NCBI GenBank assembly: GCA_902490405.1
Contig: CABUDS010000001.1
Location: 1 to 64,000, forward strand
Direction of reading: 5' to 3'
Length of the DNA stretch: 64,000 nucleotides
Origin: an uncultured Collinsella sp.
GTDB taxonomy: Bacteria > Actinomycetota > Coriobacteriia > Coriobacteriales > Coriobacteriaceae
The notes beneath the pieces are model-generated. The model was not told the DNA's origin. It saw only the letters and a program-made list of their open reading frames with translations, and did no database searches. Shown here piece after piece: positions 28,032 to 36,886 of this stretch. The translations under genes were made by a program, and so were the position numbers. Positions within the stretch are counted from its first letter, which is position 1, and every line of letters begins with the position of its first letter.

Positions 28032-29876
28032 CTAGGCCTCCTTGGTCGTAGAAATAGAATCGGACGATACTTCGACAGGTCCGCCAAAAGTACGGACAGC
28101 TGCGGCTCCACCGGCAAGCGGAGTCGCCATCTGGGCTTTTGTGCGTCGCGGTGCCGAAACGGGAAGTTCAAAGGCAAAGCCCATCGCAAGCAAAAACCAC
28201 GTAAGCGTATAGGTTGCAACCAGAGCGGCAACAAGGCCGCCCATCACGGCGCGTTGGGAAAATACGCTACATGCAGCCACAACCAGCACCGGAACCTCGC
28301 AGGCAGAAAGCGCAAGCACACCCTGCAGGAAGCCCGAGCGCCGATCGCGCGCAAGTGCCCCCGCGGCAACGCCGGCTATGCCTGGCAGCGCCAACGCCAG
28401 TGCGGCAATAATACCCGGTAGCGACCCAGACCACACGAGCGATCCCAAAGTCGCCGTCACGCGAGCGCCCGACGCCAGCAGCGCGGCCGAAACCACGACC
28501 ACAGCCCAAACCACGCCACAGACGACCGTCGCGCCGACCATCAGCGCGCGACGAACCGCGCGGCCAGACGCATCCATGGGGCACGGCGTGAGCGGCTCGC
28601 CGCGGAGCGAACGACCGACATTTTGCGCATAGTGGTCACAAAACGCCGAGAGCGCCGCCTCGACCGCCGCCGGCTCGGGACGATCTTTTTGATGGCTGGA
28701 CAGACAGGCCATCACCACGTCGAACAGCTGGGCATCGACAAACGCCAGCGCATCGCGTAGCTCCTCGGAATCCGGCTCAAGCCCCAGCTGCTGGGCCTGC
28801 TCGGCCGCAGCGAGCGCCACATCGGGCTCACGACGAAGCAGCTGAGTCAAATCGCAACCGGGCGCATGGGCACCAATGGGATAGTCGGGCAGCGTGTCCA
28901 TCTTGAGACGGTAGGGGCTGGCGATGTCGCGCGTCTTTTTGCGCGAACCCGAGGTGCCCGAAGTGCTCGGCGCGGCTTCGTATGGCGCGGCGCCGGCAAT
29001 GAGCTCGTAAACCGTGCTTGCTGCGGCATAGACGTCGATCGCCGGCGACATACGCAAAGCGCGCAGGTCGGGAATATCGTCGGTGAGCATCTCGGGCGGG
29101 GCATAGGCAACCGTCGCGCGACGCAGCGTGGCATAGCGCTCCGTAAACGACGCCTTGCCGCCGGTACCGGCCACGGCCGACGCAGGCTCAAGCGCCAGCG
29201 ACGAGCCAAAGTCGATCAGGCACAGGTCAAAGGTGCCCTCGGCAAGCTGCCGGTCAAGCGGTAGACGCGCCGTACGCACCATAATATTAGCGGGCGAGAT
29301 ATCGCGATGGACAAAGCCCTCGCCCACCAGGCTCATACGGCAGAGCAGATCGAACAGGTCGCGACCCAGACGCGCCGCCACAAGCGGCGATAGGCGGCCG
29401 GCATCGTCCACGGCAAAGCGCGAGCGCAAGCGGGCGAGCGTCTCGCCCTCGACCCATTCCATGACAATTGCAGGCACACCGTCGACCTCGCCCCAGCCAT
29501 AGAGGCGGGGAAAGCCCTTAAGGCCCGAAAGGGCGCGATGGCATTCGTATTCCTCGCGAAACGCCGCTTTGAACTTGGCGACCAGCGCCTCATGGGCGGC
29601 GGCATCGTCAAACTCATCGCACGTTGGCAAGATGAGCTGCTTGAGTGCCACGGCCTCGCCTTGGGCGTTGACGGCACGCGTCACGCGGCCGATACCGCCA
29701 CGGCGCATGGTGGCATCGTCGGCAAACAGTATCGTAAAACGACGCAGATAGGCAGGCAGTTCGTCCTGACCGAGCGCAATGGCCGGCTCAAACCCGTCGA
29801 CACGCGCCAGGCGCAGGCCGACCATGGGATCGCGACCGAGCGATTGTGGTGTGGTGGATGCAAGATCGGTCATCAT
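28032..29876 (-). CDS. Serine/threonine protein kinase with C-terminal membrane segments
   Basis: This is a 614-residue Hanks-type kinase. The glycine loop GGIGRV lies near 60-65, the catalytic Lys near 79 (VALKQL), HRDISPANIMV with Asp 192, and DFGSS with Asp 222. The HRD motif has ISPAN rather than the usual IKPxN, so the Lys two residues after the catalytic Asp is Ser. A linker rich in Ser and Lys follows, then about four hydrophobic segments at 440-580, so the kinase faces the cytoplasm. The ATG overlaps the stop of the upstream secreted-protein gene by 4 bases (ATGA), and the FHA gene follows after 3 bases. No PASTA sensor is present. Confidence 0.84.
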   Translation of the reverse strand: MMTDLASTTPQSLGRDPMVGLRLARVDGFEPAIALGQDELPAYLRRFTILFADDATMRRGGIGRVTRAVNAQGEAVALKQLILPTCDEFDDAAAHEALVAKFKAAFREEYECHRALSGLKGFPRLYGWGEVDGVPAIVMEWVEGETLARLRSRFAVDDAGRLSPLVAARLGRDLFDLLCRMSLVGEGFVHRDISPANIMVRTARLPLDRQLAEGTFDLCLIDFGSSLALEPASAVAGTGGKASFTERYATLRRATVAYAPPEMLTDDIPDLRALRMSPAIDVYAAASTVYELIAGAAPYEAAPSTSGTSGSRKKTRDIASPYRLKMDTLPDYPIGAHAPGCDLTQLLRREPDVALAAAEQAQQLGLEPDSEELRDALAFVDAQLFDVVMACLSSHQKDRPEPAAVEAALSAFCDHYAQNVGRSLRGEPLTPCPMDASGRAVRRALMVGATVVCGVVWAVVVVSAALLASGARVTATLGSLVWSGSLPGIIAALALALPGIAGVAAGALARDRRSGFLQGVLALSACEVPVLVVAACSVFSQRAVMGGLVAALVATYTLTWFLLAMGFAFELPVSAPRRTKAQMATPLAGGAAAVRTFGGPVEVSSDSISTTKEA

Positions 29877-30778
29877 AGGGCAAGCGCCGCCACGTTATTG
29901 TTGAAGTTACCGAGCGCGACGTCATCATCGCCGTAATGGCCGACCCATTGACATAGGTTGGTGTAACAGCCCCACAGATTGGCATACTGCTGATACCACT
30001 TTGACCGGGGCGAGAATGTCTGACGACCGAACTCGGCTCGAATGACAAACATCTCCCCGACCAGGCTGTCGCACGGCCTGGGATCTCCCGTAGAGTTATA
30101 GGTCGAGACCACGTCATTGGCACGAGAAACATAGCCGTCGAGCATGTTGTACTTGGTCACAAGCCAGCTGTGAATGCTCTCTTCCTCAGCAGCGGAAAGG
30201 CCACCGGAGTTTGCATCGTTGTCAGTGTTGCCGCCCGTCGAGCCGCCGTTTCCAGACCCTCCGGCAGAGGAACCCGACCCAGAGCCACCGCCCGAACTCG
30301 ACGAATCCGAGCCGGAGCCAGAAGTATCCGAGCTACCGGGCTTTCCGGACTGCTGGGCGTCCTGCTCCTTCTGCTGCTCGACCTTATTCACCGTTGCCGC
30401 CACGCTATTGTTGGACAACCGATCGATGATCTTGGTGTTGGTGAGCACGATGGTTTTGCCATTGGCAAGCGTGACTTCGTTGTCCGGGGCCTCGGCGCCG
30501 TCCGCGTCGCCGGTGCCAAACACAATATGCGCGACCACACTTGCCCAAGCATATCCAGTCGTGGTCCCCAGGTCACTTTTGACCTCATGCCCCACGCGCG
30601 GTTCGCGTGCGGCATGTGCCTGCATCATGGACGGCACGGTCATGCCATAGGCAGAAACGCCAGCTATGACCAGCACCAGCGAGCAAGACAGCAGTGCGTA
30701 CGCCCGCGGCGCCAAGCCCAGTCGGCGTCGCATGCGCACCGCGGCGCCGCGCTTTGTCTGAGTGCCACCGGGCCGCAT
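29873..30778 (-). CDS. Membrane-anchored extracellular protein with Ser/Gly linker
   Basis: I do not recognise this 301-residue protein. One membrane segment lies at about residues 22-46, after a basic start. A globular part of about 100 residues follows, then a Ser/Gly/Asn-rich linker at about 150-205, and a C-terminal domain of about 95 residues with Trp, Tyr and Cys (for example LWGCYTNLCQWVGHYG). I chose ATG 30778 because GGAGGAGAACGC precedes it; the open frame extends to 30931. The gene overlaps the kinase start, so it may be a sensor, scaffold or kinase substrate outside the cell. Confidence 0.7.
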   Translation of the reverse strand: MRPGGTQTKRGAAVRMRRRLGLAPRAYALLSCSLVLVIAGVSAYGMTVPSMMQAHAAREPRVGHEVKSDLGTTTGYAWASVVAHIVFGTGDADGAEAPDNEVTLANGKTIVLTNTKIIDRLSNNSVAATVNKVEQQKEQDAQQSGKPGSSDTSGSGSDSSSSGGGSGSGSSAGGSGNGGSTGGNTDNDANSGGLSAAEEESIHSWLVTKYNMLDGYVSRANDVVSTYNSTGDPRPCDSLVGEMFVIRAEFGRQTFSPRSKWYQQYANLWGCYTNLCQWVGHYGDDDVALGNFNNNVAALAL

Positions 30779-30790
30779 GCGTTCTCCTCC

Positions 30791-30818
30791 AACAAAAACA
30801 CGCCGCTCGGGAGCGGCG
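30791..30818 (-). terminator. Terminator-like hairpin abutting the ribosome site
   Basis: On the minus strand CGCCGCTC and GAGCGGCG form a stem with a very short loop, then GTGTTTTTGTT. The T run ends where the GGAGGAG ribosome site of the gene at 29873-30778 begins. A possible promoter upstream (TTGCGG, 17 bases, GATACA, at about 30845-30873) would place this hairpin in the leader, as an attenuator. Confidence 0.55.
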
Positions 30819-30947
30819 CATTCATTCGAATCCATATTTGAGTGTATCAGCGAACCCAAAAGGTTCCGCAACGAATGGGCAAATTTAGGATGCGAGTGGA
30901 AGCATCCATGCGATAAGCGGATACAAAGCATCTTTGTTGCACAACAA

Positions 30948-30986
30948 ACTTACAGTCGCACGGGGAAATTATGGCTACCCCGTGCG
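30948..30986 (-). terminator. Probable terminator of the dnaX-ybaB-recR unit
   Basis: CGCACGGGG (30957-30965) and CCCCGTGCG (30978-30986) form a 9-bp perfect stem with a 12-base loop. On the minus strand it is followed by ACTGTAAGTTTG. It lies 38 bases past the recR stop. Confidence 0.65.
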
Positions 30987-31023
30987 TCGCGATGAAGACA
31001 TACGGCAGGAGCAGGCTCGCCAC

Positions 31024-31620
31024 CTAAATCGTGCGACGGGCCTCGATGGCGCGCCCAAGCGTAAGCTCGTCGGCATACTCCAGGTCGCCGCCCACGGGAA
31101 GGCCGCTCGCCAGACGCGACACCTCAACGCCCAGCGGCTTGATAGTGCGGGCCAGGTAGCTCGCCGTGGTCTCGCCCTCGATATTGGGGTTGGTGGCGAT
31201 GATGACCTCGTGGATGTCCTCGTGGCCCAAGCGTGCCAGCAGCTCACGAATGTGCAACTGCTCGGGACCAATCTTGTCCATGGGACTGATCACGCCGCCC
31301 AATACGTGGTAGAGACCGTGGTAGCTGCCCGTGCGCTCAATCGCCTGGACATCGCGCGGCTCGCCCACCACGCAAATGCGAGTGGTATCGCGCATCGAAT
31401 CCTGGCAGATGGAGCACTCGTCGGCCGTGGCGTAGTTAAAGCAGCGGCTGCAAAAGTGAACCTCCTGCTTAACCTCCAGGATAGCCTCGGCCAGGCGGCG
31501 CGCCTCCTCGGCATCGGCCTCGAGCAGGTAATAGGCGATGCGCTGGGCCGACTTGGGACCAATGCCCGGCAGACGGCCCAGCTCATCGAGCAATTTTTGC
31601 AGACTATGGTTGGCACTCAT
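31024..31620 (-). CDS. recR: Recombination protein RecR
   Basis: This 198-residue protein acts in RecFOR-type recombinational repair, loading RecA at gaps. The helix-hairpin-helix start LGRLPGIGPKSAQRIA is intact, then the zinc finger CSRCFNYATADECSIC, and the TOPRIM domain with VVGEPRD and TNPNIEGETTA. I chose ATG 31620, which gives the usual length; the frame extends upstream to 31707 over the ybaB end. Order dnaX, ybaB, recR is conserved in many bacteria. Confidence 0.95.
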   Translation of the reverse strand: MSANHSLQKLLDELGRLPGIGPKSAQRIAYYLLEADAEEARRLAEAILEVKQEVHFCSRCFNYATADECSICQDSMRDTTRICVVGEPRDVQAIERTGSYHGLYHVLGGVISPMDKIGPEQLHIRELLARLGHEDIHEVIIATNPNIEGETTASYLARTIKPLGVEVSRLASGLPVGGDLEYADELTLGRAIEARRTI

Positions 31621-31633
31621 ATATATGCGTGTC

Positions 31634-31954
31634 TTAGAACGGCATGCCCGGGATGTTGAGGCCGCCGGTGATGGCGCCCATCTGCTTGTTGGCGAGCTCG
31701 TTGACACCGCGGACGGCCTCGTTGACGGCAGCCATGATCATGTCCTGCAGCATATCGACGTCCTCGGGATCGAGGGCATCGGGGTCGATGGTGAGGTTGA
31801 CGAGCTCCATCTCGCCGTTAACGGTCACCTTGACCATGCCGCCGCCGGCAGAGGCGTCGACGGTCTGGGACTTAAGGTTTTCCTGCGCGGCGGCAAGCTG
31901 CTCCTGCATCTTGCGAGCCTGCTTCATCATTTGCTGCATGTTCATACCGGCCAT
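31634..31954 (-). CDS. ybaB: YbaB/EbfC nucleoid-associated protein
   Basis: This 106-residue DNA-binding protein has the typical YbaB plan. It has a helical Met- and Gln-rich start (MNMQQMMKQARKMQEQ), then VDASAGGGMVKVTVNGEMELVNLTIDP, and a helical tail. It binds DNA as a dimer and acts as a small nucleoid organiser. It sits immediately upstream of recR (13-base gap). A Gly-rich end (GGLNIPGMPF) is usual. The ATG at 31954 encodes the preferred start, within the sequence GGAGCCATCATGGCC on the minus strand. Confidence 0.92.
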   Translation of the reverse strand: MAGMNMQQMMKQARKMQEQLAAAQENLKSQTVDASAGGGMVKVTVNGEMELVNLTIDPDALDPEDVDMLQDMIMAAVNEAVRGVNELANKQMGAITGGLNIPGMPF

Positions 31955-32303
31955 GATGGCTCCTTTACGTGCGGCCGCGCGACAAGCTGCAAGGGCAGCC
32001 GGAGCGCGACGGGACTTTCAAACTCAAAAATCGTACCACGGCGCGGGGCAAGCAAGCGGGGCGGACACGCTACCTCAGTCGATATACATGTCCTTGAGCG
32101 TGACGCACGCCCAAGATTATGCAAGGTCGAATTATGCAAGGTTGCATAATTATCTCAAGCTACATCTAGCAGAGCTGGAACCAGGCAGTTTATGCGTAGG
32201 GCTACAAGGCTACATGGCAAAATGCCGAGCCGCTGCTCGAGGCGGCACGCATGGCGGCTGGGTATAATTTGATTGTCATAGATGACGATTTGGAGGTGCC
32301 CTC
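31955..32303. other. Intergenic region with palindromic site
   Basis: This 349-base gap lies between ybaB and a plus-strand gene. A perfect palindrome AATTATGCAA-GG-TTGCATAATT lies at 32130-32151, and a further half site ATTATGCAAGG at 32116-32126. TATAAT at 32264-32269 is a probable -10 box for the gene at 32304. I see no matching -35. Confidence 0.5.
32130..32151. promoter_or_regulatory. Perfect 10-2-10 palindrome, operator-like
   Basis: AATTATGCAA and TTGCATAATT flank GG. A half site at 32116-32126 lies in direct orientation 15 bases upstream. The arrangement resembles a dimeric regulator site about 110 bases upstream of the TATAAT of the next gene. The binding protein is unknown. Confidence 0.5.
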
Positions 32304-32777
32304 GTGAATGTCCCAGCCGTACTCCAAAACATCCGCTCAAAACACCCCGTTGCATATGTGGTTCTCTATCTCTTTGTCGTCTGGGTATTACTGGTTATCA
32401 TCACCCATGCCATAGCTTTTGGAGCAGAACTGCTGATAGCCAGCTCGGACCAGCCCGTCGTCAAATGGGAGACGACCGATGAATGCACCGACGGAACCCG
32501 AACCATTTACTACAACAGCCCGTCCCTCTACCAAGAGTTCAAGGTCAAGATAAAGGACTCCAAGATTGTCGATGCCGAACTGGGCTCTTTATTTACAATC
32601 GGAGCAACCGTCAACGCCGAGCAAGTCGAGTACACGGACAGCCATGCGACGTATCGTATCGACCTCAGCATCCTAGGCCGACCGTCACGCGCCTGTCTGC
32701 TCGAATGCGATATACGCGGCACCACGTTGCACATGTCCGAAATACAGATGCGCCCGGGCAAGGGGTTCTCTTCTTGA
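32304..32777 (+). CDS. Small membrane protein of unknown function
   Basis: I do not recognise this 157-residue protein. One membrane segment lies at about residues 18-40, and a mainly beta-type, soluble outer domain of about 115 residues follows. The start is GTG 32304, with GGAGG 7 bases upstream; the nearby ATG is in another frame. A TATAAT box precedes it by 40 bases. It runs on the plus strand inside a minus-strand block, convergent with dnaX. Codon use fits the genome, and the ribosome site supports a real gene. Confidence 0.65.
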   Translation: MNVPAVLQNIRSKHPVAYVVLYLFVVWVLLVIITHAIAFGAELLIASSDQPVVKWETTDECTDGTRTIYYNSPSLYQEFKVKIKDSKIVDAELGSLFTIGATVNAEQVEYTDSHATYRIDLSILGRPSRACLLECDIRGTTLHMSEIQMRPGKGFSS

Positions 32778-32798
32778 GCAGTATACCCGCCTGCGCAG

Positions 32799-35279
32799 CT
32801 ACTCCACCGGCTTGAAGATGGTGGACTGGCCGAAGACGCTGCGGATGAGGGCTTTGGCCTCGTCCTCGGTCTGCGGGATGCTCGGGGCTGCACCCTGATG
32901 GCCGAAGGGGCCGCCCGCACCGGAGTTGGACTCCCAGGGAGCTGCAGGAGCGTCCTCCTCTTTGGGGGCAGTTGCAGCGGACTTGGGCGCGGACGCCGCA
33001 CCCGGCACGTCGAACGGAGGCAGATCGTCCCCACCAGCATCGGCAACAAAACCGCCAACCATGGCATCGTCGTAGGGAACCTGCTCGGATTCCCATGGCG
33101 CAGACGGCGCGGCGGGCTGAGCCTTGGGAGCGGACGCGCGCTCGGGCGCTCGGGGCGCGGGCTCGGTCGGGAGCTTGCCCGTGGCAGGAGCGCCGGCGGG
33201 GTTGTCGGAGCGCAGCCAGGGGGCTTTGCCCAGGTCAGACGACTTGGGCGCGGGCGAGGCAGGCTTGGGCGCGGGTGTCGGAGCAGCCGGTTTGGCCATG
33301 ACGGGCTTAGGCGCCGACGGGGTCGGCGCCGCTATCGGTGCTGCTTTTGGCTGCGTCGCGCTGGCGCTCGAGGATGCAGGGGCCGCCGAGGACACGGGTT
33401 GCGGGTCCGCAGATACCGCAGCCCGTGCAGATGGAGAATGCTCCTCATGTTGAGGAGCCGGCGTGCCACCCCCATCCAGGACATAGTCGACGGTACGACG
33501 ACCGAAGACCGCACTGACTGTCGGCAGGACCACCGACTGCGTGTCGGCGCGTCCAAGCATCTTGATGGCAAAGGTCGAGCCCGCGGGGAACGAGACCGTG
33601 AGCCTGGAGCCGTCGTCAGCCGTGGCGCGGGCATTGAGCAAAAGCCCCGCGTAGGAAGCCTGACGCGCCTTGACACGCTCGACAACCTCGGCCCATTTGC
33701 GCTGCAGCTCTCCGGCATCCTCGACCGCGGGCGTCTCGGCAGTACCGGCGGCGGCAACCTGGGCGGCATTGTTGGACTGGGGCTTAGGTGCCGGAGCGGT
33801 GGCAGGCGCGGGAGCCGCAACGGGCTGAGGCGTCGGAGTCGGCGCAGGCTGAGGTGCAGGCGCTGCAGGCTTGGAAGCTGACACGGACGCAGAACGGGAC
33901 GCAGGCTGGGCAGCCGGAACAGCAGCACCACGGTCCCAAGGCATACCGCCCTGGCGCGCGGACGTAGCAGCGGGGGCAGCGGATGCCGCCGGAGCGGCAG
34001 CACGAGCGCCCGAAATTAGCGTCGGCTGTTGGGCAGCAGCGGGTACGGATGCTGCAGGCGCGGCGGCCTGAGCAGCAGCCACGCTCGCCGGCACGGCGCC
34101 GTTGGCAACCATGGCCTCCAAGCGGGCCACGCGCTCGGCCAATGCCTCAATCGTTAAATCGGCCTCGGGACGTGCCAGGCGCGTGCAGGCGATCTCGAGC
34201 ACCAGGCGCACGTCGCTCGCGCCCCTCATCTCCAGTGCGGCATCGTCGAGCACCGTCAGCACACGGGCCAGGCGGTCGGCAGGATGCTCGCCAAAGGCAG
34301 CGGCCTCGGCAGCAAGCGCCTCGGCCTGCTCGGAGCCGCCCTCAAACAGCTCGGCACGGGCACCGGCAACGCAGGCAACGTACACGTCACGCACATGCGC
34401 CACCAGGTCGCGCGTCAGCTCCAGCAGGTCGTTTCCTTCCTCGACCTGCGCACGGATCAGTCCATAGAGCTCGGCAACATCGCGATCGGCAATGGCGCGG
34501 GAAAACTCGCCCAGAATCTGGTCCGAAACCTCGCCTAAAAGCGAGCGGGCGTCGTCCGCATGCACAGAACCGTTGCCAAAGACGCTCAGCTGCTCCAGCG
34601 TGGACAACGCGTCGCGCATACCGCCCTTGGCATGGCGCGCCACGATAGCCAGCGCCTCATCGTCGTAATCGAAGCCCTCCTGCTCGCACACGTATGCCAG
34701 GCGACGCTCGATATCCTCGTTGCCGATGCGATGGAAATCGAAACGCTGGCAGCGCGAGAGGATGGTCTCCAGAATCTTTTGCGGGTCGGTGGTGCACAGC
34801 ACAAAGATCACGTGTGCCGGCGGCTCCTCGAGCGTCTTGAGCAGCGCGTTGAACGCCGCCGTCGTGAGCATGTGGACCTCGTCGATGATATAGATCTTGT
34901 ACTTGCCGCGCACCGGGGCAAAGTTGACGGAGTTGATGATTTCCTCGCGCACATTGTCCACGCCCGTGCGGGAGGCGGCATCGAGCTCGTAGACATCGGG
35001 GTGGTTACCCTCGGCAATGAGCTCGCACTCCTCGCAAGTACCGTCGGGCATGCAGCCGCTTGCACCCTCGGCGCGCGCCGCCTCGGCATTGCGGCACAGC
35101 AGCGCCTTGGCCAGAATGCGCGCCATGGTGGTCTTGCCCGTGCCGCGCGGTCCGCAGAACAGGTAGGCGTGGGACAGGCGCCCCTCGGTGATGGCGTGCT
35201 CGAGCGTCGAGACGATATGCTGCTGGCCCACCACGGAGTCAAAGGTGAGCGGGCGATACTTTCGGTACAACGATTCCAT
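32799..35279 (-). CDS. dnaX: DNA polymerase III subunit gamma/tau
   Basis: This 826-residue clamp-loader ATPase starts MESLYRKYRPLTFDSVVGQ. Walker A is GPRGTGKT near 45-52. The zinc-binding Cys set is spread over ALLCRNAE and CMPDGTCEECELI near 62-90. Walker B/DEVH lies near 130 (IDEVHMLT). A very long Ala/Pro-rich linker covers about 400-830, with a conserved domain near 510-590 (WAEVVERVKARQASYAGLLLNA). I chose ATG 35279 because GGGGGAGCACCC precedes it. The frame extends upstream over the divergent promoter. Length is large for the family because of the low-complexity tail. Confidence 0.93.
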   Translation of the reverse strand: MESLYRKYRPLTFDSVVGQQHIVSTLEHAITEGRLSHAYLFCGPRGTGKTTMARILAKALLCRNAEAARAEGASGCMPDGTCEECELIAEGNHPDVYELDAASRTGVDNVREEIINSVNFAPVRGKYKIYIIDEVHMLTTAAFNALLKTLEEPPAHVIFVLCTTDPQKILETILSRCQRFDFHRIGNEDIERRLAYVCEQEGFDYDDEALAIVARHAKGGMRDALSTLEQLSVFGNGSVHADDARSLLGEVSDQILGEFSRAIADRDVAELYGLIRAQVEEGNDLLELTRDLVAHVRDVYVACVAGARAELFEGGSEQAEALAAEAAAFGEHPADRLARVLTVLDDAALEMRGASDVRLVLEIACTRLARPEADLTIEALAERVARLEAMVANGAVPASVAAAQAAAPAASVPAAAQQPTLISGARAAAPAASAAPAATSARQGGMPWDRGAAVPAAQPASRSASVSASKPAAPAPQPAPTPTPQPVAAPAPATAPAPKPQSNNAAQVAAAGTAETPAVEDAGELQRKWAEVVERVKARQASYAGLLLNARATADDGSRLTVSFPAGSTFAIKMLGRADTQSVVLPTVSAVFGRRTVDYVLDGGGTPAPQHEEHSPSARAAVSADPQPVSSAAPASSSASATQPKAAPIAAPTPSAPKPVMAKPAAPTPAPKPASPAPKSSDLGKAPWLRSDNPAGAPATGKLPTEPAPRAPERASAPKAQPAAPSAPWESEQVPYDDAMVGGFVADAGGDDLPPFDVPGAASAPKSAATAPKEEDAPAAPWESNSGAGGPFGHQGAAPSIPQTEDEAKALIRSVFGQSTIFKPVE

Positions 35280-35395
35280 GGGTGCTCCCCCGGGTATACT
35301 GAGTCTTGTTGCCGCGGCGGCCATGCGGTCGCACGGCATACTGCATTCCATAATAACCCGTACGGCGAGCCCGCCGCGATAGGAGTCCAAAGAGC

Positions 35396-36112
35396 ATGGC
35401 AGACGCAGAGAGCAACCTCGTTCCCTCCGAAGCAGCCGACCAGGTCGAGGTCGCGCTCGAGGAGCAGGCCGCAGCCGACGACGGCATCCTGTACCTCAAC
35501 GAGTACCAATACGAAAACGACCTCGTCACCGACTTCGCCCGCCTGGTCGCCTCGCCCAGGCGTCGCGGCTCGCTGTATGTCGCCGCGGCAATTGCCGCGC
35601 TCATCGGCATCGGCATGCTGGTGGCCGGCGGCAACTGGATCAAGTTTGGCGTCGTCTTGATCGTATTCGGCGCCTTTTTGGCCTGGTGGAGCAAAAACCT
35701 GCACCACACCCTCGCCCGCGACTTTATCGACGCCGTTGAGGCCGACGAGTCCATGGGTGGCCGCTATCGCCGCGTCGCCGCCAACGAGGACGGCCTGATG
35801 GTTTGGGGCACGAGCGGCAAGTCGCAGTTCTTCCCGTTTGAAAAGCTCGACCACGTGCTCGACGGCGAGCGCATCTTTGTGGCCATGTTCGCCGACCAGG
35901 GCGTGACGATCCCTAAGGACACCTTTGTCCGCGGCGATGCCGAGCAGTTCGGTCCCTTCCTTAAGGCGCGCATCAACAAAAAACTCCGCATCGAGACCAA
36001 ACGCAAGAAGATGAAGGCAGAAAAGGCCGCTGCCGAAGCAAAACAGGGCGACAAGCCCCAGGAGACCAAGGGCAAGCAGCGCAAGCAGAAGAAGAGCAAG
36101 AAGAAGCGGTAG
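35396..36112 (+). CDS. YcxB-like membrane protein with Lys-rich tail
   Basis: This is a 238-residue protein. An acidic start is followed by two membrane segments at about 56-76 and 80-98. A YcxB-like C-terminal domain follows (MVWGTSGKSQFFPFEKLDHVL near 136-156). The last 40 residues are almost all Lys, Glu, Gln and Ala. The function of YcxB-like proteins is not known. The ATG at 35396 has AGGAG and AAAGAG upstream. It is divergent from dnaX, so the 116-base gap must hold both promoters. Confidence 0.7.
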   Translation: MADAESNLVPSEAADQVEVALEEQAAADDGILYLNEYQYENDLVTDFARLVASPRRRGSLYVAAAIAALIGIGMLVAGGNWIKFGVVLIVFGAFLAWWSKNLHHTLARDFIDAVEADESMGGRYRRVAANEDGLMVWGTSGKSQFFPFEKLDHVLDGERIFVAMFADQGVTIPKDTFVRGDAEQFGPFLKARINKKLRIETKRKKMKAEKAAAEAKQGDKPQETKGKQRKQKKSKKKR

Positions 36113-36140
36113 GCCGGCCGACACCGAAGGCGCCTCGTCC

Positions 36141-36180
36141 CGCGCCCGATTCCGGGCCGGGGCGCCTGGAATCGGGCGCG
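36141..36180. terminator. Strong hairpin between convergent genes
   Basis: CGCGCCCGATTCC (36141-36153) and GGAATCGGGCGCG (36168-36180) pair perfectly over 13 bp with a 14-base loop. There is no clear T run on either side, so termination may be weak or rely on another mechanism. Confidence 0.5.
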
Positions 36181-36217
36181 CGTACCGCCAATGGACCCGT
36201 TTTGCCTTGCTCTCGAG

Positions 36218-36886
36218 CTATTTCACTTCAAACCTTAAGAGCCTCCGCTCCGGCAGATCGGTCATCTTCATCGTGTAAGTCCCGGGAAATGCTTTCTCAA
36301 AACGGACGGTCTCGTAACCTTCGAAATAGTCGTTGGTGTTCTGCATCATAAATGGGACGAGCAACTCGTTTTCTGCCCCAACCTCCACGGCAAACGCAGC
36401 AGAGCCGCCAAGGACCGGCATGGCTTGCGTTATCAGATCGGTATTGACTACAAAATCATAGTTTGGCGCAGACTCCGGAACCAGATGCCAAACATACGCT
36501 TTGATTCCACCGTCGATATTATCCCTATTTCTGACACGCATCTTTACGGCGATAACGCACGTGATGTCGGCATCCTTCAGTCTCGTTTTCGTATCCACGG
36601 TGCCATATTTTGAATAATCGTCATGTGCTCGTTTGAGATACTCGCGCGGCGTGAGCAACTCTGCCCCGTCTATGCAAAACGAATACCCATCAGTCACCAC
36701 ATCCTTCGACCCCAGAAACGCTCCATCCATCGAGAGCCATTCGCCCTCCGCGTAATATTTCTCAGGAATGACCGTCCGGTTCCCGTTAACGACGCTCACC
36801 CTCATGCCCGCAAGGCCGGCAGCAGCACAGCAAAAAAGCGCGAGCGCCGATCTTCTCGTCCACAGGGTCTTCTTCATCGCGCTCAC
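36218..36886 (-). CDS. Exported protein of an ABC transporter operon, unknown function
   Basis: I do not recognise this 222-residue protein. The N-terminus (TRRSALALFCCAAAGLAG) is a signal peptide whose two Arg resemble a Tat motif. The rest is a soluble, beta-rich domain of about 190 residues (WHLVPESAPNYDF, FEKAFPGTYTMKMTDLPE). The frame starts at GTG 36886, which overlaps the ATPase stop by 4 bases; ATG 36877 is an alternative with AAAGG 11 bases upstream. Being last in the operon, it may be a surface or accessory partner of the ABC system. Confidence 0.65.
   Translation of the reverse strand: MSAMKKTLWTRRSALALFCCAAAGLAGMRVSVVNGNRTVIPEKYYAEGEWLSMDGAFLGSKDVVTDGYSFCIDGAELLTPREYLKRAHDDYSKYGTVDTKTRLKDADITCVIAVKMRVRNRDNIDGGIKAYVWHLVPESAPNYDFVVNTDLITQAMPVLGGSAAFAVEVGAENELLVPFMMQNTNDYFEGYETVRFEKAFPGTYTMKMTDLPERRLLRFEVK

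Noticed and set aside
35280..35395. Possible signal recognition particle RNA next to dnaX
   Set aside because: The conserved GGTCAGG...GGAAGGAAGCAGCC segment is absent.
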